From positions 9,918,934 to 9,982,933 of the forward strand of contig JAVHZZ010000008.1 in NCBI GenBank assembly GCA_036250195.1: a stretch of 64,000 nt of DNA. Direction: 5' to 3'. The DNA comes from Mixophyes australis (Eukaryota; Chordata; Amphibia; Anura; Limnodynastidae). The number at the start of each line of letters is the position of its first letter. The first letter of the stretch is position 1. A program made the translations under genes and the position numbers. The notes under the pieces were generated by a model. The model saw only the letters and a list, made by a program, of their open reading frames with translations. It did no database searches and was not told the origin of the DNA. Shown in pieces: positions 26,001-35,000 of the stretch.

Positions 26001-29000
26001 AACAACAAGCCAATTAAAATATCAAGGTGTCTGTGTAGCTTTAAAAAGAATGTTCCAAATGTATTTGCTAAATTTGTTCAGGACTCTTAAGAGTGAAAGC
26101 CAGTGAGTGTTTATATAAATTGTAGCAAAAAAAGTTTGACACCTGAAATTTGACATTGCATAGTGTAATAGTCAATATAAAGCCATGGAAAAGCAAAATG
26201 TTGATCTACATGTTACCACTGCAAGCTGAAGCTCCATCTTCATCCCAGTTACCAACAGTGCCAAAATAATTACCCTTATGTCTTGTATTGCACTGTCCAC
26301 CCGTATTTAGTGACGTAATTGCGGATCAGCGCCTGCTAAGTAGAAGTGCTCCCTCCTACCGCTTTCATAGCAGCGCTTTAAACAGAGTAAACTTCTGTTT
26401 TTCTCCTAAAATACTGCTTTGTCTAGTCTTATTTATTACTTAAATAAATCATGACTGGGGGACTGCTGTTATTACATGTGAAATGTAAAAATAATTAATG
26501 GGGAGCATCCCCCTATCTAAATCTTCATTCAATCCCAGCTCTAGACAGCGCTGAATAACTACACCCACACACAGAAGCTAGATTTGAATGTGTCCCCCCC
26601 AATACCCTTGTTCACCAAGTTATTAATTTTAAAAAATCTTTTTCAGTATCAATATAACTGAACTTGGAGCGCACCTGGCAATGCGTTTTTGCACAAAAGT
26701 GCAGCGTGCAGACACAAACCGCGTCCCGTTAGAAGAATAGGATGAAACCAGATCTCTTCCGGCTGTAATCTGGGGCAGAATTCAAGTCAATAGGCGTGCA
26801 CGGAAAATATTCTGCATGGACCTAAGTAGAATGATATTCTACTAGTATATCCCATTCTCTTTCAATATTAAGCTAATAAAGATTTGATTTTAATCCATCC
26901 AAAATAACTCTCTGACAACTATCGTTTCAACATTAGCCCCTTAAGTGCTATCCTGATAAAACGTCTTTTCTCTCATTGTATATTTCAGCAAACCTACATA
27001 TTGGTTAGCACATTCTACAGATGAACTTTCACATACTTTATATTAGATATTGAGCCCAGTTTGGGACGTGCAGAGATAAGGGCTCTTAATTATGTTCCTG
27101 CGAGGTGCACAACCTACCCCTTTTAAATAGGTATCATCATGTTGTAGTTCAACAAAAGACTTTTAGGTTGGTTACTCCTACAATATGACATCATACACCT
27201 TTATGGTGACCTCACAAAGCTTAGTGCATAGACCTTTAAATCTCCTCTCACCATCCAGGCTTGTTTCAAAACTTATAACTGTGAGGATGTGAGGAATCTC
27301 AGGTTGCCTATGAAACATATGGCATATTTATGCAAGCATTGATATTTTCTAACATCATATCAATCTAGATATGTGTTTTATTACTTTAACTCTCCTTACG
27401 TCAAGATCTCTGATCAGTCAATGTATCGTAAATACATCTGTTTTGGTATCTTAGACCAGAAGTTGGAGAAGCCTGGCTCTCATCCAGTCTCGGAAGATCG
27501 TGCTGCGTTGGTCCACGAGGAGAGTGAGCCTTCAGACGATGAACTCCTGTCCCTCTCCAGTCAGCACAGCAACACCAGTGGAGAAAAGCACCACGGAACC
27601 CCCAAACACAAAAAGACGGACCCACCGCTTCCAGCACCCCCGGAAGATGTTGATCTGCTGTTTCTAGACGGGAGCTCGGTAAATACCGCTTCACCGTCGC
27701 AGCCAAAACCACCACCTTCAAACTCTGATCTCCTCAATGACCTTTTCGGGGCTGCTCAGGCACAAGGGGACACCTTGTACCAGGCGGGAGGAATGGGATC
27801 TGCACACTCAACGCCACGGCGATCTGCGGCCTCCCCGTCTCCGTCCCAGTCTCCGAAAATAGGAGAAGGTGAAATGGAAGCTCTATTTTGTTTGTATGAC
27901 TCTGTTTAGGGGAAAAGGTCTGAAAAATGCAGTATTGTCATAATGAAATGTAGATTCCATGCTTAATGTTACCTTTGGTCTAAAATCAGGCCCTTAAGGT
28001 GTATCTGTCATCTAATCACGATAGAGGCATTCATATTGTGTGCTGAACCAGTATCCATGAAATGTAATTCACTAGCGACTTTGTGTTGCATGACTCCGCG
28101 ATAGTCCCTGGATATTGGTTCCAACCACAATATAACTGGCTGGACAGGTGATCGGTTCACATTAATGAATAGAAGACTACAATATTCTTTACTCTTTGCA
28201 GCTTCCACATTTGACCCATTTGGATCAAGTCCGAAACAGCCGGGTCAGGACTTGCTTGGCTCCTTCCTCAGTGCTGCAAATGCCCCCACTGGAGACACGT
28301 TTCTGCATGCCACGAGAAGTCCCTCCCCCACGCCAGCAGCCCACGTTGATCCGTTTAACATGGGTAAGATGTCAGCATGCTGGGAAATGTATGGGCAGGA
28401 ATGCATTTAATGTTTAGTGACCCTAGGGTGATGAGGTTGGGGAGTTTGCAAAATGTTTAATACAGTTCCATCACATACATACAGAGCTCCGTCTTCATTA
28501 TGGTGAATATAAAGGAAGACGGAGCCTCACTTGTGGCCCATCCGGACGTACAGCACTCTCACTATTAGGTGGATATTCTCTATAATTCTGTCTTCTTTCA
28601 CCAGCTCCCCCTTCTGTATCTATCCAACCTGACTTATCTGGAACGTGGGACTGGGCCACCCCGTCACAAGGTAAAGCAGCATAATGCCAGTTCACAACGG
28701 GTCTTGTATACCTCAGTCTCTATCAGTCTGCTATTAAATATATTTACAGATACCCTTGGGTTTTTTGCCATTAACGTGGAACTAAAGTCAAAACTTGAAA
28801 GCGCTTATTTTAAAACTCCATATATGAGACATCTTTTCATCCATGTGAAAGTAACAAATTAAGTTTTACTGTACTGGACTAAATCAGTTTGGTAGATTCA
28901 TACACCAGGGGGAGCTGTAATGAGGAGCTCTCCCTGTAGGTGGCGCTGCCCCTAATATACTGAGATAAAAAAATGTATATCATATTGCTCTCTTTAAATG

Positions 29001-32000
29001 AACTCATAAGGCATATAATTTTTGCCGCCACATCCCATTTAGCAGCTGATTAGAAATCTCCCTCCCCGCCATCTTATCAAGATGTCTTAAATAGAGATTG
29101 GCGTTCCTATCATATAGTATATCATTCAAAATTCATCAAGTTTGTACAAAGTCTGGGAATCTTGAGTCGTTCATTTTAATGCTTACTTATGTCTTTAGTA
29201 GCTTAATCATAAATGCATGTCCTAATTCGATTCGCTTTTCAAGATTTAAATACATTTTCCCTTTTATTAGCAAATCCTTCTTGGCAGTTTAGATGTCTGG
29301 TCTGTAAAATAGCATCTGTGCAATGTGATCTATCAATGTGATTCTATCCTTCACAGGTGGAATAGGGGTGGGAAGCAGATCAGCCACTACCAGTCCCACT
29401 GGATCACCACATGGGACCCCACTGCACCAGTCCAAGCCACAGAGCCTGCACCCATTTGCCGATCTCGGAGCTCTAGGTGCAAATCTTCCTGGTAAAATTA
29501 TTTCCTCTTCTTATCCCAAATGCCGGTCTTATTCTCATGTTTAATGTCTTGTTCTCTGAAATTGCTCTGTAAAGGCAGGAACATTACCGTACAAAACAAT
29601 GAATACCAGGTTTTAATTATATATTTGTGGTTATTGCACATAACAAAATTAAATCCAAATTGAATTTTCAATAAATAATAATCAATATTGGAAGATCCCC
29701 ACTTAAAACAATCCACATGACATACTGTATAGTAAAGCACAGAAAATGTTATATTAAAATGTAAGAAACTAAAAGGATACAACCAGGAGTGGAATTAAAG
29801 TGTACAGAAGATGATAACCACCGAACATGTTTTAAACCCTAAAGTGCTCTGATTGGCTACATACAGTGGAAGTAGCCAATAGCAGGGCAGGCTGTGTGTA
29901 CTGGTTCAGCCCACAAATCATCTGCAGTCAGTTACATTAACAGACAGAATGCAAGTAATACACTTTTTCATGGGGATGTCTTAAAAACAGTGTATTAAAC
30001 AGTAACAGGAAGTGTAGGGACCTAAGGATACAGTAACAGGAATTGGTAACTCCAATTGCATCATTACATTTCTATTGTATGGGATTGATCCCATCTAAGA
30101 TGTTGTTTAATAGGTGGCTCCTCATTTGCAAGTAAGCCCACCACCCCAACTGGGGGTTGCGGGGCATTTCCACCTGTTGGGTCACCACAAAAACCATCCC
30201 CTCAGCATGTCGGAGGGGGCAGCTGGCAGCCGAACGCAGGATACTCTTGGCAGCCACATTCCAAGCCACCACAAAACGTTTCACACTCGTCACCGCAAAA
30301 CAGACCCAACTACAACATCAGCTTTGCTACTGCGAACAGTGGACAGAATGATAAGGGGAAAACTGCAGCCACTTCCGGTGAGTGTTTTTTTTTTTATTTC
30401 GGAATAGCTAAGGCTATTGTTACCCTCTTACAATGTGAAAGATTTAATATTTTTCTGTAATGTGTTTCAGACAGTTCAAATAAGTGTTTAAGCTTTATAA
30501 ATTTATAGTGGTGCGCTTACCAGGTCCACATCTTCTTGTGTGCTCTCCGATGCCCGCTCTTTATCACCCGTGATCAGAGGTGCTTGTACGGGGAGGTGTC
30601 CTGTACTGACATGTGCCTGAATTAGCCTGGCATTCACGCCTGGCACCCCTTAGGCACCTGTTATAGGTTTCATATTTTTTGCTGATTTGTGATATTGGTT
30701 TTGGACCTTGCTTTCATTAAACAACTGAACCATTGTTACCTGCATTTAATCTATGCCTGTTGACCTCTACCTTCCTTTGACCTCTGCCTGTTGACCTCTA
30801 CCTTCCATTGACCTCTGTTGTTGACCTCTACCTGCCTTTGACCTCTACCTTTCTTTGGACTCTGCCTGTTGACCTCTACCTTCCATTGACCTCTGTTGTT
30901 GACCTCTACCTGCCTTTGACCTCTACCTTTCTTTGGACTCTGCCTGTTGACCTCTACCTGCCTTTGACTTCTTTCCTGTTGACCTTTTATTTCCATTGAC
31001 CTCTACCTTCCTTTGGCTTCTGCCTGTTGAATTGTACATGCCTTTGACCTCTACCTGCCTTAGACCTCTGCCTGCTTTGTACTGATATGACTGATTGGAT
31101 TGAACTTGCCTGTCCGACTACATTTTCCAGTCTTGTCATATCGGCCACTAGCTTTAGTTTTGTGCAGAAGACCTTAGCGACAACCAGGCTGAAACTCCTT
31201 TAAACGTGCATTGTATTGGCACTGTGCTTTACATGGATATCATGGTAGAAATCTATTTTGAAATTAGTATTTGTTTTATAGCATAATTTTTGTTAAGCCG
31301 ACTAAGGTACACCCATGTCAGATGCTATATTCAAAAGTAATTGCCTGCTAAAGTAGAAAACCATTGTACCGTACCCAGGTACTTGGAGCATTTTGTTTAT
31401 AATAACTCAATTCAAGTGTACAGAGAGATGTATTTTAGTTTTATTTCTATGTAACTATTATACTAATTGTAATAATGCACGTCTCTGCAATTCACTGAAC
31501 ATTTGTAGAGCAATAAAGTAACAATTGACCCTATGTATAAACAAGGTATTTTCCTTTAGCCCCAAATTATAAGTGCCTTTGTTATATAAAAAGCTGCTTT
31601 ATAGAAATGTATAAGTACAATGGTCTGGAACAATCAATCTTACAGTTCAGCTGGGATAATGTATTGCTTTGTTGTTTAAGACCCAAAACAAAAGGTTCCA
31701 CTCAACAATTTTGAAGACTTGCTCTCTAGTCAGGGATTTAACGCTCACAAGGACAGAAGGGGACCAAAAACTATCGCCGAAATGAGAAAGGAGGAGATGT
31801 CAAAAGAAATGGACCCGGAGAAACTAAAGGTGAGATTAATGATTTCACACGTTAGGAATATTGGGCACATTACACTCCGTGTGTGACTATGGTAAAAGAA
31901 ACAGTTCAACAACGATATAAATTACTTTTATTGTGTAATTAAAAAGATTCTTCACCTGTAGGTGGTAGAAAAGGAGAAGAAAATAATTTTTCAATGCTTC

Positions 32001-35000
32001 CATGCAGTCCCTTTATACCAGTGGTTGTCGGCATTTTCTATATTTGTAATCCTGGACCTTGTTTAGAGTCGAGGAGCAAATTCAGTTAAAGAGTGCAAAT
32101 TTGCACCAGAATAAACCATGTTGCAATAAAAGGGCTGCAATGTATTTATTATGTTTGCATGCAGGGAAAATACTGTCTGCTTGTGCATGTAGCACACATC
32201 TACAATTTAGACTTGAGCTGGGACACGCCAACTTCCAACTCTAAATCTATCCGCACATTTTAAATTTGTCCTTCTGCAGGGCAACATGGTTTTGCTAAGG
32301 TACAAATTCAGGTCTATCAGACCTAAGTATCAGTGTGCCATTATTTTGGGACCCCAAAAGTGCACGTCTGACCTGTGTGATTCTGCAATGCTTTAAATGT
32401 TATTGTATTACAAATATCATGTTCACTTTTCTTGTCTAGAAGTATTATAGCATCTTCTGATCCCTCCTCCTCGCACATTCCTATACATCGAGAATGCCAA
32501 GAACTAGTATTTATATCCTAACATTCACAAGTATTGTCAAGGTCACTTTGTTGTCATGTCCCAATTTTTTCGAGAACTGTCCCCCTTTTCTACTCAGACA
32601 TACCTCCCAACATTAAAAATCCCAAGAGTGAAAAAAAAAAAAACCCCACTCCCGTTCCACCCAAATTATGCCCACAATAGATCAAATTTATGCAAACTCC
32701 ATCCAGTTCCCTATTAAGCCCTGCCCCTTTTGTTGTCCGCCAATTCGGATGTTGCTCCAAAATCTGGACCATTGGGAGGTATGCTCAGCTTTAACTCAAT
32801 ATATTGATTTACCCAAATTAAAAGGTGAAGTGGGAATCATCATCATCATCATCTATTTACTTATATAGCACCAGTAATTCCGCAGCGCTGTACAGAGAAC
32901 TCATTCACATCAGTCCCTGCCCCATTGGAGCTTAGAATCTAAATCCCCTAACATACACACAGACAGACCAAGAGAGACTAAGGGCATTTTTAATAGCAGC
33001 CAATTAACCTACCAGTATGGAATAGATTTCTAAAGCTATTTTACTTTATTTGGGAATTAAAAGGATGTATGGGGAGATATTATGGCATGGGCAATCTTCT
33101 GGTGCCACTCGTGTTCTTCGTTTCAAAATATTGGGGGCCTTATTTCTCTTGTGACTTACAGTAGGGGGGTTATTCACTAACAAAGTGCAAATGTGTCATA
33201 ATGTGCTATTCAGAGAGTGAAAGCCAATGTCTATTTGGCTGATGTGCATTAGGGCCCATTGTTGGTGAATAGCCCCCAGTTTGTAGTTTATGGAATGTAT
33301 GTAATCCCTTCCAAGCATCGAGATTGTTATTTTAGAAGCAGCAACAAAGGTGAACACTATGAAGGGCCGACTGGATTCAGAGCGGCAAATATAGTGTTAT
33401 AGTTAATGTTGATGTGTACTTTGCTTATGTTTTGTAGATCTTAGATTGGATTGAAGGTAAAGAGAGGAACATTCGAGCCTTGCTCTCTACAATGCACACT
33501 GTGCTCTGGGCAGGGGAAACAAAGTGGAAACCAATCAGCATGGCAGATCTGGTCACCCCAGAACAAGTTAAAAAAGTGTACCGGAAAGCTGTGTTGGTGG
33601 TTCACCCAGACAAAGTAAGTGCAAACCACTCTGAAGCCCACAGCATGGCCCAAGGGGGGTATTTATGAGAGTGGATTAAAGCAAAACACTGGTGTAAGAA
33701 GTGGGATTTTTTGGAAATACCATAGTCAAATAACATCTCCTTTCTAAATGTTTTTTTTATTGCATCCACGTTTATCTGTCTTAGACAGATGCACAGCACT
33801 TAGAAATGTTTGTGCTCACAGTTTTTAAAACGCTTCTTTTAATAAGGATTGCCCACTTTAGTCTTAAATGAACTCTAGGCTAAAGAAGCAATTGGGAAAT
33901 TAAACAAAAATGTATGTAGGTTTCAGGAACCTGTCAGGAGTAAATATATTATTTGTCGTAAATGTACTTTTCTATAGTCGGTAGTCTTCCTGCCTTTAGA
34001 AAAACAGATGGCGCCACACAGTGCCTACAGTCACAGTCTTAGGGGTATATTTACTAAAGCTTCTAAAAAGGAAAAGTGGGAGTGTTACCCAAAGCAACCA
34101 ATCAGATTCTAGCTATCATTTATTTATAATATACCAGATAAATGATAACTAGAATCTGATTGGTTTCTATGCGCAACACCCCTACTTTTCCTTTTTAGAA
34201 GTTTTAGTAAATGTACCCCTTAGCTTTCACTCACTCTAATGAGCATACATGCTATTTCAAACCAGATAAATGGTGTCATAGCTTTGAAAAACTCATATAA
34301 TTATAATTATATACAGTAGATCTACATGTGGTGCTTTTCAGGACTCTTATTTTAAGTGTACAGGCCCTATAATTATCTTTCCTTTTAATGATAAACCCCT
34401 ACCCCCAAAATTTCCCAAGTAATTTATTCTGACACAATGTACCCACTAACCATCCTCTGGGCTATGCCTGTCTTTCTCTGAAATATGAGACCTCATTGAC
34501 TTCACCTATAAGAAGAGTCTTACTATATATTATACATTATTCAGTACTATTGGTACCTTGGCTATGCCATGTACATTTCAGTCTTTATGTAATCTACAGT
34601 AACCTGACATTACTGGTTTATCTGGGATATAGACTGTTTGTTAAACATAGAAGATTGTAACCTTGCAAGCAGGACCTTCTCACCCCTTTGTTTGTATTGC
34701 CCAGTATTATTTATTACTATTTTTGTCCCCAATTGTAAAGCGCTACAGAATTTGTTGGCGCTATATAAATAAATGTTGATGATAACGATGATAGAAGAAA
34801 GCGAACAGGGTCTGAGAAGTTCGTTGGCACTGGGCGCTTGGCATAGCTCTGCATATTAAACTGGGCACTTGACATGGCTCTGCATATTAAACTGGGCACT
34901 TGGCATGGCTCTGCATATTAAACTGGGCACTTGGCATGGCTCTGCATATTAAACTGGGCACTTGGCATGGCTCTGCATATTAAACTGGGCACTTGGCATG

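Noticed and set aside
30751..30996. 81-codon minus frame with [13 protein letters not shown] repeats
   Set aside because: Reading of the 78-bp minisatellite in intron 16.
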